Below are positions 42,756-50,704 of a DNA stretch of 64,000 bases, in pieces. The notes below the pieces were generated by a model. The model ran no database searches. It was not told the DNA's origin and worked only from the letters and a program-made list of their open reading frames with translations. Origin of the DNA: an uncultured Flaviramulus sp. (GTDB lineage Bacteria; Bacteroidota; Bacteroidia; Flavobacteriales; Flavobacteriaceae); contig CANMUP010000003.1 of assembly GCA_947501105.1 (NCBI GenBank), positions 795,439-859,438 on the forward strand, written 5' to 3'. Position numbers and translations under genes: made by a program. Position 1 is the first letter of the stretch. Every line of letters begins with the position of its first letter.

Positions 42756-44180
42756 CTATTCCTCAAAAAAGTCATCTTTAAAACCTATAAGATACAATTT
42801 ATCTTTAGCTCTTGTAACCGCAGTATACAACCAGCGTAAATATTCTTTATCTATACCGTTTGGCAAATAGGGTTGTTCTACAAAAACGGTGTTCCACTGC
42901 CCGCCTTGAGATTTATGGCAAGTTATGGCGTATGAAAACTTAACCTGTAAAGCATTAAAATGCTTGTTGCCTTTTATTTTTAAAAACCTTTTGTAATTAC
43001 TGGTTTCATTTTCGTAGTCTTTTTGAACTTCTTGATAGAGTCTGTTTGATTCTTCGTAGGGTAATGATGGGGTTTCTGCTTCAATAGTATCTAGTAGTAA
43101 TACGGTTTCAAAAGGTCGCATTCTTGGGTAATCAACCATTCTTACTTTAACTTCCGCAAAGCGGAAACCATATAGTTCTTTAATCGAAAAAATTTCTAAA
43201 ACTTCAATAATATCACCATTAGCAATAAAACCAGCTTCAGTTGTAGGTTTAATCCAAAAATAATTATTCTTAACTACCATCAAATAATCACCAGCAGTTA
43301 ACTCGTGTTCATTAAACAAAATTCTGCTTCGTATTTGTTGATTATACATGTTAGCACGCTTATTACTTCTCACAATAATCGCGGTTTCTTCATTTCCTAA
43401 ATTGCTATAAGCATCATTAATGGCATCCATTATTTCATATCCATCAACAAGCCTAACTATATCTTTAAAATCGCTTAAATCGAATTTAAAAGCCTCATGA
43501 AAGTTATTAGATATAGCTTCTCGCAAAACCGTAGCATTTTCAAGAATACCAGAATCATGTTCTTGACGCATGACCTCATCCAACTCCATTTTGGTAACCT
43601 CTTTATTATAATTTAAACCTAATTTATTTTCATCTAAAGCTGGACTTAAATCGAGTTTTACTGGAGGCAACTGTGCTGTATCCCCTATTAAAAGTAATTT
43701 GCATTGATGGCCAGAATATACATACTGCATTAAATCGTCTAGCAAGGAGCCATTTTCAAATAACTTAGATTCTCCTGGGGTATCTGGAATCATTGAAGCT
43801 TCATCTACAATAAAAATAGTGTTTTTATGCTTGTTGGGCTGCAAAATAAATTTTACACCTCCACCTTTATCTTTTTTTGGAAAATATATTTTTTTATGAA
43901 TTGTAAATGCTTCTTTGTTAGAATAATTAGATATTACTTTAGCTGCTCTACCCGTTGGAGCCATTAAAACGGCGCTTTTTTTTGCTTTCCATAAATTTGT
44001 AACAATCGTACCAACAATCGTTGTTTTACCAGTACCTGCATAGCCTTTTAACAAATAAAGCGCATTGGGAGTTTTGCTAAAAATGAATTCTGAAAGCTGT
44101 TGCAGAACAATATTTTGTTTTAGCGTTGGTTGAAACGGAAACTGCTGTTTTATAAGCGTATAAAATTCGGATGATGTCAT
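42756..44180 (-). CDS. RecD-like/UvrD-type ATP-dependent DNA helicase
   Basis: The 474-residue SF1 helicase has Walker A LLKGYAGTGKTTIVGT, motif Ia MAPTGRAAKVISNY, Walker B IFIVDEASMI, motif III LIGDTAQLPPV and the C-terminal UvrD_C_2 box FSYAITCHKSQGGQWNTVFV with YTAVTRAKDKLYLIG. This is the common stand-alone RecD-like helicase of Bacteroidota. The ATG at 44180 is preferred over an in-frame TTG at 44189. Confidence 0.92.
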   Translation of the reverse strand: MTSSEFYTLIKQQFPFQPTLKQNIVLQQLSEFIFSKTPNALYLLKGYAGTGKTTIVGTIVTNLWKAKKSAVLMAPTGRAAKVISNYSNKEAFTIHKKIYFPKKDKGGGVKFILQPNKHKNTIFIVDEASMIPDTPGESKLFENGSLLDDLMQYVYSGHQCKLLLIGDTAQLPPVKLDLSPALDENKLGLNYNKEVTKMELDEVMRQEHDSGILENATVLREAISNNFHEAFKFDLSDFKDIVRLVDGYEIMDAINDAYSNLGNEETAIIVRSNKRANMYNQQIRSRILFNEHELTAGDYLMVVKNNYFWIKPTTEAGFIANGDIIEVLEIFSIKELYGFRFAEVKVRMVDYPRMRPFETVLLLDTIEAETPSLPYEESNRLYQEVQKDYENETSNYKRFLKIKGNKHFNALQVKFSYAITCHKSQGGQWNTVFVEQPYLPNGIDKEYLRWLYTAVTRAKDKLYLIGFKDDFFEE

Positions 44181-44234
44181 TAAAAACAATAATATTTAAT
44201 AAATTATTCAAATATAGAAATGATTTTTACGCAG

Positions 44235-44270
44235 TTTGGTTTTTACGATTAAAAAAAAATTGTAGATTTG
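44235..44270 (+). promoter_or_regulatory. Promoter-like TTTG ... TAGATTTG upstream of the DUF3822-rsmD cluster
   Basis: A -33 TTTG (44235-44238) and a -7 TAGATTTG (44263-44270), separated by 24 bases, fit the bacteroidetes housekeeping promoter apart from slightly long spacing. They lie 41 bp before the start at 44311. Confidence 0.5.
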
Positions 44271-44310
44271 CGAAAGACCATTAATAATTTCATTTAATAA
44301 ATAACGTACT

Positions 44311-45048
44311 ATGTTAACATTAATAATCGTTACAATTGTTGTAATTCTAGTTACAATTGGCTTAGTTAAGCTAGTTGACAAATTTATTCCTTCAAAATTT
44401 AAACCTTTATTGCAACTTGCGCTTTGGGTAGCTATTGCTTTTTTAGCATATAATACATTCCAATCTGTTTATGCTCCTATTCAATTTAATAAAGAGAAGA
44501 ATAAACGTTACGCAGAAGTAATTGAAAGTTTAAATGATATTAGAGACGCGCAATTAGCTCATAGAAAAGTAACTGGTAAATTTTCTGGTAACTTTGACCA
44601 CTTAATTAAATTTGTTGATACTGCTGTTTATACACTTACACAACGACGTGATTCTAGTGTTCTTGATGAAGTAATGACTAAGCAGTTTGGAGTAGATATG
44701 TACAAAGATATTGTTATTATAGATACTTTAGGAACTCAATCTGTAAAAGACTCTTTGTTTAAAAATTCAGATCATTATAAAACCATGATGAATGTACCTG
44801 CTGCAAAAGAAGGTGCTAAATTTGAACTTAAATCGGGTTACATAGAACAAAACGGTACTAGAATCCCTGTGTTTGAAGCACTAGTTAAAAAAAATGTGAT
44901 TTTATTTGATCAAGATAAAGATCTTGTTTCACAAGAAAATCAAGTAGTATCTGTTGATGGTGTTAATGGAGATGCACTAAAAGTAGGATCTATGGATGAA
45001 GTAAATACTGCAGGAAACTGGCCAAAAACATATGGCTCAAACGAATAA
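44311..45048 (+). CDS. Conserved membrane-anchored protein of unknown function
   Basis: The 245-residue protein has two N-terminal hydrophobic helices (about 2-22 and 32-50) and then a soluble part with a coiled segment (FNKEKNKRYAEVIESLNDIR, about 59-78) and a beta-rich C-terminal region (about 165-245). I recall it as a conserved flavobacterial gene next to DUF3822 and rsmD. It overlaps the DUF3822 gene by 17 bases, so the two are probably coupled. No function can be assigned. Confidence 0.65.
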   Translation: MLTLIIVTIVVILVTIGLVKLVDKFIPSKFKPLLQLALWVAIAFLAYNTFQSVYAPIQFNKEKNKRYAEVIESLNDIRDAQLAHRKVTGKFSGNFDHLIKFVDTAVYTLTQRRDSSVLDEVMTKQFGVDMYKDIVIIDTLGTQSVKDSLFKNSDHYKTMMNVPAAKEGAKFELKSGYIEQNGTRIPVFEALVKKNVILFDQDKDLVSQENQVVSVDGVNGDALKVGSMDEVNTAGNWPKTYGSNE

Positions 45049-45853
45049 CGATTATAACAAACTAACTAATCTGGAATTGTCCATTCAAATAAGTTTGAGT
45101 GGACTTTCTTTTTGTATACTACAAAGAGATACTAATACAATTACTGCATTAAATCATATTGGTTTTGAAAAAAAGCTAAACCCCTTTGAAGTTTTAGATA
45201 AACTTATTCACTTATTTAATACTGAAGCTGTTTTACAAACCTCGTTTGATAAAGTTAATGTAATACACGCAAACGAACTTTCAACACTTGTCCCAAAACC
45301 TTTGTTTAAAGAAGATTGTTTAGCTGATTATTTAAAATTTAATTCCAAAATACTAAAATCAGATTTTATAGCTTTTGATGATGTAAACTCTAATGATAGT
45401 GTTAATGTGTATGTACCTTACGTAAACATTAACAATTTTATTTACGAGAAATTTGGCAGCTTTACCTACAAGCACTTTTCTACTATTTTAATAGAGCGCA
45501 TTTTATTTGTTGAAAAAAATGCTGATGATGTTAAGCTTTATGCTAATGTTAATTCAAATCATTTCGAAATTATTGTTGTGGAAAAAGGCAAGCTAATCCT
45601 TTACAACACATTTGAGTACAGTACTAAAGAAGATTTTATTTATTACATACTTTTTACTGCTGAGCAATTACAACTAAATCCAGAGGCCTTTAATTTAACG
45701 CTTATAGGCAATGTAGACAAAAACGATGATTTATATGAAATTGCTTATAAATATATCAGACATGTAGACTTTGGTAAGGATTTAGATAATTATACTTACT
45801 TAGAATCAGCAGAAACAAACTACTCAAACTTTACTTTAATTCATAGTTTTTAA
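45032..45853 (+). CDS. DUF3822 family protein
   Basis: The 273-residue protein matches the DUF3822 family, which in Bacteroidota stands next to rsmD. The actin-like ATPase fold of the family is suggested by LELSIQISLSGLSFCILQRD at the N-terminus and a duplicated arrangement (about 15-140 and 145-270). No catalytic residues are evident. Its stop overlaps the rsmD start by one base (TAATG). Confidence 0.8.
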   Translation: MAQTNNDYNKLTNLELSIQISLSGLSFCILQRDTNTITALNHIGFEKKLNPFEVLDKLIHLFNTEAVLQTSFDKVNVIHANELSTLVPKPLFKEDCLADYLKFNSKILKSDFIAFDDVNSNDSVNVYVPYVNINNFIYEKFGSFTYKHFSTILIERILFVEKNADDVKLYANVNSNHFEIIVVEKGKLILYNTFEYSTKEDFIYYILFTAEQLQLNPEAFNLTLIGNVDKNDDLYEIAYKYIRHVDFGKDLDNYTYLESAETNYSNFTLIHSF

Positions 45854-46392
45854 TGCGTATTATTTCAGGAATACATAAAAGCAGAAAAATTGTTGCTCCA
45901 AAAAACTTACCTGTTCGCCCTACTACAGATATGGCAAAAGAGTCCTTATTCAATATATTAAATAATCACTTTTATTTTGATGAAGTTTCTGTACTCGATT
46001 TGTTTGCTGGCACAGGTAATATAAGTTATGAATTCGCTTCAAGAGGCACAGAACAAATCACTAGTGTAGATCAAGATTTTGGCTGTATAAAATTTATTAA
46101 TCAAACAGCTGAAAAATTTGATATGCCAATAAATACAATCAAAAGCGATGTATTCAAATTTTTAGAAAAAACGACTCAAAAAGCCAATATTATTTTTGCA
46201 GACCCACCTTATGCCTTTTCAGCAGAGCTGTTTTCTAAAATTCCAGAATTAGTATTTCAAAACAATTTATTGCTTGAAGATGGCTTGTTAATTATTGAAC
46301 ATTCCAAACATACAGATTTATCAAATCTTAATCATTATGATTATTCAAAAAGCTACGGAGGTAATAAATTCAGCTTTTTTGAAACTGAATAA
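45853..46392 (+). CDS. rsmD: 16S rRNA (guanine966-N2)-methyltransferase
   Basis: The 179-residue SAM-dependent methyltransferase begins MRIISGIHKSRKIVAPKNLP and has PTTDMAKESLFNIL, the SAM motif VLDLFAGTGNISYE, and the N-methylating catalytic motif IIFADPPYAF. These are diagnostic for RsmD, which methylates G966 during 30S assembly. Length is typical (about 180). It is translationally coupled to the DUF3822 gene. Confidence 0.94.
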   Translation: MRIISGIHKSRKIVAPKNLPVRPTTDMAKESLFNILNNHFYFDEVSVLDLFAGTGNISYEFASRGTEQITSVDQDFGCIKFINQTAEKFDMPINTIKSDVFKFLEKTTQKANIIFADPPYAFSAELFSKIPELVFQNNLLLEDGLLIIEHSKHTDLSNLNHYDYSKSYGGNKFSFFETE

Positions 46393-46555
46393 CTAGTCCT
46401 CTTTTTTTATAAGTCCTTTTTTTTCAGTAAATTAGATTTCTCCTTAAGAGTCCCAGGCTCTATTAAAGCTTTACTCTCAACAAAAAAGCAACAAACTTTC
46501 TTGTAAACTTATTTTGTGGCTAAAATTTATTATTAACATTTTAAACCACTAACCA

Positions 46556-47068
46556 ATGAAAAAACTTTTTTTATTTGGACTAGCAATTACACTTTTTATT
46601 GCTTGCCAAAACAAACCACAGCGCTATTTTGCTGATTCCGCTGAAATTGAAACATTAAAAACAGGAATAAACGCCTATGAAACTGGAGATTGGGACAAAT
46701 GGAAAAGCCATTTTTCTGATACTGCTAAAGTTTATGTTAACTCTACCGAACCTATAACCGTAGAAAAAAGACTAGAAGGATTAAAGGGTATGACTAGTGC
46801 TATGTCATCTTATGGATTTAATCGTGATAAGGAATACATAGAAATGGTCTTAGATAAAGAAGACGAGACATGGGTATATTATTGGGCTTTGCATAAAGGT
46901 ACTTTTGCAACTAACAATAAAGAGGTGGCAATACCTGTACATTTAGCTGTACAATTTGTTGACGGTAAAATAGTTGAAGAACATATTTATTTCGATGGAA
47001 CTGCAATGAATGCAGAATTTGAAGCACTAGCAAAACCTGAAGAAGAAACAGAGGCTTCAGAAGAGTAA
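46556..47068 (+). CDS. NTF2/SnoaL-like lipoprotein, copy 1
   Basis: The 170-residue protein has a lipoprotein signal with Cys17 (ITLFIAC). A single NTF2-like domain (about 25-160) follows, with IETLKTGINAYETGDWDKWKSHFSDTA at its first helix. Catalytic function is not evident. The next gene (29 bases downstream) is a paralogue with the same layout, so this is a tandem duplication. The C-terminus is very acidic (EEETEASEE). Confidence 0.75.
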   Translation: MKKLFLFGLAITLFIACQNKPQRYFADSAEIETLKTGINAYETGDWDKWKSHFSDTAKVYVNSTEPITVEKRLEGLKGMTSAMSSYGFNRDKEYIEMVLDKEDETWVYYWALHKGTFATNNKEVAIPVHLAVQFVDGKIVEEHIYFDGTAMNAEFEALAKPEEETEASEE

Positions 47069-47097
47069 CTAAATATTAATCAAAAACCCAATATAAA

Positions 47098-47619
47098 ATG
47101 AAAAAACTCATAATTTTTGGATTAGTTTTCACGCTTATCCTAGCTTGCAAAAAAGAACCCGATCGTTATTTCTCTGAATCTCCAGAAATTGAATCTTTAA
47201 AATTAAGAGTAAAAGCCTATGAGGCACAAGATTGGGATACTTGGAAATCTCACTTTGTTGATACCGCTAAAGTATATCATAACAAAAACACTGGAATCTC
47301 TTATCTAGAGAGCATGAAACAGCATCAAAAGATGGTTTCAAATTTTTCGACCTATGGCTTTTCTGATGATAAAACGGTATTAGAAATGGTAGTAGATAAA
47401 GACGGTAAAAAATGGGTTAACTATTGGTCTGTTTGGAGCGGTAAGCTAAAAGCAAACGGTAAAGAGTTAGTTATCCCAGTTCATTTAACCTCTCAATATC
47501 TAGATGGAAAGATTGTAAAAGAATACGGGTATTACGATACTGCATCTATCACAGCAGCATTTATAGAGATTGAAGCTGCAGAATTAGAAAACGGCTTACC
47601 CGAAGAAGATTCAGATTAA
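47098..47619 (+). CDS. NTF2/SnoaL-like lipoprotein, copy 2
   Basis: The 173-residue protein is the paralogue of the preceding one: Cys17 in VFTLILAC, the shared sequence RYFSESPEIESLKLRVKAYE ... DWDTWKSHFVDTAKVYHN, and the conserved VIPVHLTSQYLDGKIVKEYG. Differences are spread along the length, so the duplication is old. The function of these proteins is unknown. Confidence 0.75.
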   Translation: MKKLIIFGLVFTLILACKKEPDRYFSESPEIESLKLRVKAYEAQDWDTWKSHFVDTAKVYHNKNTGISYLESMKQHQKMVSNFSTYGFSDDKTVLEMVVDKDGKKWVNYWSVWSGKLKANGKELVIPVHLTSQYLDGKIVKEYGYYDTASITAAFIEIEAAELENGLPEEDSD

Positions 47620-47686
47620 AACACCAAACCATCATAATAAAAAATTGCTATTATAAAAAAACAACTAACCAATTAAATAATTAATT

Positions 47687-48439
47687 ATGAAAACAATTAA
47701 AACAACTTTTTTATTAGCATTAATTTTATGCTTCTCAATTAATTTTTCGACTGCTCAACAAGCCTATCAAATACATCAGGACAATGTTAAGCCTTCCAAA
47801 TTTATGGAGTACGAAAAAATTGCCAAAGAGTTTAATGCGGCCTGTGTTGAACATAATTTGCAAGCCACTTGGTTTACAGCCACGAGTAATGATTTTAGGT
47901 ATTTTTATATTACTCCAATAGAAAATTTTGCAGAATTAGATGAACGTCCTTTTGCAGAAATGGCAAAAGCAATGGGTGATAAATTTGGAGATCTGTTCAA
48001 ACGTTTCGATACATGTTACGACTCGCACGGCTCTTATATCGTTTTAAGTGACGATGAGCTTTCTTACAAACCAGCCGAAGATGATAAAAGCAGACAAACA
48101 CAAAACTACCGAAAATGGTTTTACATTTATTATACGCCAGAAAATGCCAAAAAAATTCGTGAGGGCATGAAAGCTGTTAAAGAAATGTTTAAAAGCAAAG
48201 GATCAAAAGAATATTATAATGTATACCGCAACGGTTTTGGGCAAATGGAGAGCTACTATATGGTTTCTATTGCTGCAACAGATGAGGTAGAATCTGCACA
48301 ACGCGGAAAAGCAAACGAAGAAGTTCTAGGTCCAGATAGATACGAAACTTTTAGTAAAGTGATGAACTACGCCTCTCGAATGGAAGAATACACAGGCGAA
48401 ATGCGTCCAGATTTATCATATTCGCCAAAAGAAGATTAA
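47687..48439 (+). CDS. Exported protein of unknown function, possible duplicated ABM/dimeric-barrel fold
   Basis: The 250-residue protein has a signal peptide (1-24, INFSTAQ). Two similar segments, YQIHQDNVKPSKFMEYEKIA ... WFTATSNDFRYFYITPIENF and KWFYIYYTPENAKKIREGMK ... YYNVYRNGFGQMESYYMVSI, suggest an internal duplication of a dimeric alpha+beta barrel. I cannot name a function. It is followed by a strong bidirectional terminator shared with the RNase P RNA gene. Confidence 0.65.
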   Translation: MKTIKTTFLLALILCFSINFSTAQQAYQIHQDNVKPSKFMEYEKIAKEFNAACVEHNLQATWFTATSNDFRYFYITPIENFAELDERPFAEMAKAMGDKFGDLFKRFDTCYDSHGSYIVLSDDELSYKPAEDDKSRQTQNYRKWFYIYYTPENAKKIREGMKAVKEMFKSKGSKEYYNVYRNGFGQMESYYMVSIAATDEVESAQRGKANEEVLGPDRYETFSKVMNYASRMEEYTGEMRPDLSYSPKED

Positions 48440-48465
48440 TTTTTTACCAACCATTTTTTAACAAT

Positions 48466-48494
48466 AAACCCTTCTTAATAATTAAGAAGGGTTT
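48466..48494. terminator. Bidirectional terminator
   Basis: A perfect 13-bp stem, AAACCCTTCTTAA / TTAAGAAGGGTTT, with a 3-nt loop serves the rightward gene ending at 48439 and the leftward RNase P RNA gene ending near 48503. Confidence 0.88.
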
Positions 48495-48533
48495 GTTTAT
48501 ATCTAAGCAAATCTATAAGCCGAATTCTGTATG

Positions 48534-48552
48534 TCCTGAACTTGTTTCAGGA
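48534..48552. repeat. Dispersed palindrome (TCCTGAACTTGTTTCAGGA) in the P19-like helix
   Basis: Seven-bp arms TCCTGAA/TTCAGGA around a 5-nt loop. It belongs to the same family as copies at 48805-48829, 48861-48885, 51863-51881 and 52061-52079. Confidence 0.7.
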
Positions 48553-48804
48553 TCTCTCCATTAATAAGATCATAACACCCTTATCATTTATCTTAGTGCA
48601 TTGTTACCAATACACTTTAGCTGCCTACCCTCTAACATCGAGCGTGCCGCCCTCAAGCGTTAGTTTACATGACATTGCACCACATAGAGTTTACCTGGTT
48701 TCACTACAGCATAACCTGTACATACTTTCTGTTGCACTTTTCCTAGCCTCACGACTGGTGGATGTTAACCACTACGTTGCACTTTGGTGTTCGGACTTTC
48801 CTCC

Positions 48805-48885
48805 CTAGTGCTGAACTTGTTTCAGTACCTTTTCAATCAACCGCAAAGTTAAAATCATAAGATGCTGAAATAAATTCAGCACAAG
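48805..48885. repeat. Two inverted dispersed-palindrome copies forming P3 of RNase P RNA
   Basis: Segments 48805-48829 and 48861-48885 are each copies of the palindrome (core CTGAA-N5-TTCAG). They are inverse complements of each other over 25 positions with only a few mismatches, separated by a 31-nt loop. Each could fold alone, but together they make one long P3 stem. Confidence 0.65.
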
Positions 48886-48910
48886 AGCGATAAGGCGATT
48901 TACTTAAGCG

Positions 48911-48918
48911 CAAAATTA
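48911..48918 (-). promoter_or_regulatory. -7 promoter box of rnpB (TAATTTTG on the minus strand)
   Basis: On the minus strand TAATTTTG matches TAnnTTTG exactly and ends 4 bases before the inferred 5' end of the RNA (48906). The -33 element is not clear. Confidence 0.6.
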
Positions 48919-48960
48919 CAATAAACAAAAACTATAATCTAAATATATTTTAATATTTGG

Positions 48961-49043
48961 GCGTTACCCTATCGGGTCAGGCTTTCACTACTCACTTCCT
49001 CCTACCGTCGGCGAGCTCAAACAGACCGTTCTATCCTTAACGC
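48961..49043. repeat. GC-rich 83-bp element bounded by GCGTTA / TAACGC
   Basis: The element opens GCGTTACCC, forms a small hairpin ACCC-TATC-GGGT (48966-48977) and closes CTTAACGC. It is clearly richer in G+C than the flanks and has no open frame. I recall similar GGCGTTACCC...TAACGC sequences recurring in Flavobacteriaceae genomes, but have not searched. Its ends are oriented opposite to integron attC core sites, and no integrase is nearby. Confidence 0.45.
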
Positions 49044-49096
49044 ACATATTTGTTATTAATGGTTTATAAACTGAAGGCAGCTTAGTTTTTGGAGAG

Positions 49097-49235
49097 GTTC
49101 GTTTAACGTGTTTGTGAATGGTTAGTTGCGTTGGCTAGGAACTAAATTAGTAAAAGAAAACGAACAAGAGGAAATTCCTTCGGAATTTCCAAGTAGGCGA
49201 TAATCTAGCAATTAAATATACACGGTGTTAGCACA
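49097..49235. repeat. Structured intergenic element
   Basis: Long-range pairing GTTCGTTT (49097-49104) / AAACGAAC (49158-49165) encloses TTAGTT / AACTAA (49122-49127 / 49140-49145). A perfect 9-bp hairpin GGAAATTCC-TTC-GGAATTTCC follows at 49170-49190. No open frame is seen. It resembles intergenic sequences I recall from other Flavobacteriaceae. Together with the GC-rich element it fills the gap 48919-49364; nothing else is recognised there. Confidence 0.45.
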
Positions 49236-49364
49236 AGTTTTTTTATTATAAAAACCCTTTTTAATTACTTAAATCATCTTTTACTCTGACGAAATTATCA
49301 TTTCCTCACCTTTTATGGGCTTTATTGCGGTACTTCGAAATATAATTAGAAACATATTTATATA

Positions 49365-50609
49365 ATGAAGTCAGAAAAAAAAATCGGAATTGGAACCCTC
49401 ATAGGATTAGCATTTGGTGCTGTAATAGGATTAACTATAAATAATTTACCTCTTTGGATTGGTGTTGGGATAGTTTTAGGAGCAGGTATTGGAGCTTCTT
49501 TTAAGCTTAAAAAATATCCTAAAATTAAATGGACATTAATCTTAATCTTTAGTTTACTAGTTCTTCTTATTTCTTTTGGAGCGTGGTTTATCAATCTCTT
49601 ACCCATAGAAGAAATGAAAAAAGACTTAACAGCGAGTACAGTTGAAGATATTTCTTATCTATCTGAAAATAGCATCCCGAAGCGAGGGAAAATATTAGCT
49701 GTAGTTACAAGTACAAAAACTATGGGTAATAGTGGTAAAAGTACAGGTTATGAGTTAACAGAATTATCTCGTGCTTATTACGTGTTCGAAGCCAATGGCT
49801 TTGAGGTTGATGTGGCAAGCCCATTAGGCGGAAAACCACCTGTTGTCCTAGATGATGATGACATGAAAGAATTTGATTATGCTTTTTTAAATGATTCTAT
49901 AGCGCAATATAAAACGAGTCATACAATAGTTATAGACGATGTTAAAGCAGAAGATTATCAAGCCGTATTTTTTGTTGGTGGAAAAGGTGCTATGTTCGAT
50001 TTTCCCAAAAATAAGGCAATTCAAAGTATTGTAAAAAATTACTATCAGTCAGGTAAAGTGGTTGGAGCTGTTTGTCACGGCCCAGCAGCCTTGGTCAATG
50101 TAACTCTCGATAATGGTAGCCATCTTTTAGAGAATAAAACGGTTAGCAGTTTCACAAATGAAGAAGAATTACTTTTAATACCAGACGCAACATCTATATT
50201 TCCATTCCTTTTACAGGATAAATTAACATCACAAGGTGCTAAATTTAACGAAGGTGCTATGTATTTAAATAAAGTGAGTCACGATAAAAATTTAGTGACC
50301 GGACAAAACCCATGGTCTACTTGGTCTTTAGCCGAAACCATGATAAAACAATTAGGGTATACACCAAAGCATAGAAAAATGACAGGAGAAGAAAATGCCG
50401 TTAAAGTTCTAGAGGTTTATGAAGCGAAAGGTTCTAAAAAAGCAAAAGAATTAATAGAAAGAATGCTTATTAAAGAACAAAAACCCGTAGATAGACTATT
50501 ATTAGCTTCCCATAGTGTGATTTTGGGTATGCAAGGAAAAATAGGACGTTCTCTTAGTGTGCTTGGTTTAGTTTCTTATGCTAAAAAGAAATCTAAAAGC
50601 ATAAATTAA
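49365..50609 (+). CDS. Membrane-anchored DJ-1/PfpI-family protein
   Basis: The 414-residue protein has three N-terminal hydrophobic helices (about 7-25, 28-46 and 55-76) followed by a DJ-1/PfpI domain (about 105-340). The nucleophile elbow is VGAVCHGPAAL, with Cys237, and the acid/His context (YYVFEANGFEVDVASPLGG) is typical of the Hsp31-like branch. DJ-1 relatives act as glyoxalases, deglycases or chaperones; none can be chosen here. Fusion to a membrane anchor is less usual. The C-terminal 75 residues are Lys-rich and helical. Confidence 0.8.
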   Translation: MKSEKKIGIGTLIGLAFGAVIGLTINNLPLWIGVGIVLGAGIGASFKLKKYPKIKWTLILIFSLLVLLISFGAWFINLLPIEEMKKDLTASTVEDISYLSENSIPKRGKILAVVTSTKTMGNSGKSTGYELTELSRAYYVFEANGFEVDVASPLGGKPPVVLDDDDMKEFDYAFLNDSIAQYKTSHTIVIDDVKAEDYQAVFFVGGKGAMFDFPKNKAIQSIVKNYYQSGKVVGAVCHGPAALVNVTLDNGSHLLENKTVSSFTNEEELLLIPDATSIFPFLLQDKLTSQGAKFNEGAMYLNKVSHDKNLVTGQNPWSTWSLAETMIKQLGYTPKHRKMTGEENAVKVLEVYEAKGSKKAKELIERMLIKEQKPVDRLLLASHSVILGMQGKIGRSLSVLGLVSYAKKKSKSIN

Positions 50610-50704
50610 ATAAAAGATTTTTGGTTGATTTAGAGCGCATGAATCCTTTGTGAATTGTGCTTTCCTGTATCTAAAATATCCTTAAATTTGATAAAAATAG
50701 TTTA

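Larger units (their letters stand above)
48503..48906 (-). ncRNA. rnpB: RNase P RNA with palindrome-expanded peripheral helices
   Basis: The minus strand contains GGGAGGAAAGTCCGAACACC (P4 5' strand region), GTCGTGAGGC, AAGTGCAACAGAAAG, AAACCAGGTAAACTC and, near the 3' end, ACATACAGAATTCGGCTTAT (P4 3' strand), the hallmarks of bacterial RNase P RNA. P1 pairs 48906-48897 (TAAGTAAATC) with 48513-48504; P2 pairs 48895-48889 (CCTTATC) with 48585-48579. P3 is an unusually long stem made of 48885-48861 and 48829-48805. A P19-like hairpin (48552-48534) is a copy of the same palindrome. Ends are estimated from P1 and the terminator. The RNA processes the 5' end of tRNAs. Confidence 0.93.

Noticed and set aside
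48542..48808. Open frame of 88 codons on the plus strand
   Set aside because: It lies antisense within the RNase P RNA gene and has no signal, domain or start context of its own.
48961..49043. Integron attC site
   Set aside because: The GTT/AAC core orientation is the reverse of attC, and no integrase or cassette array is present.
48907..49364. tmRNA or tRNA gene in the gap after rnpB
   Set aside because: No acceptor-stem/TPsiC signature (GTTCRANNC with matching ends) or tag-peptide frame was found.
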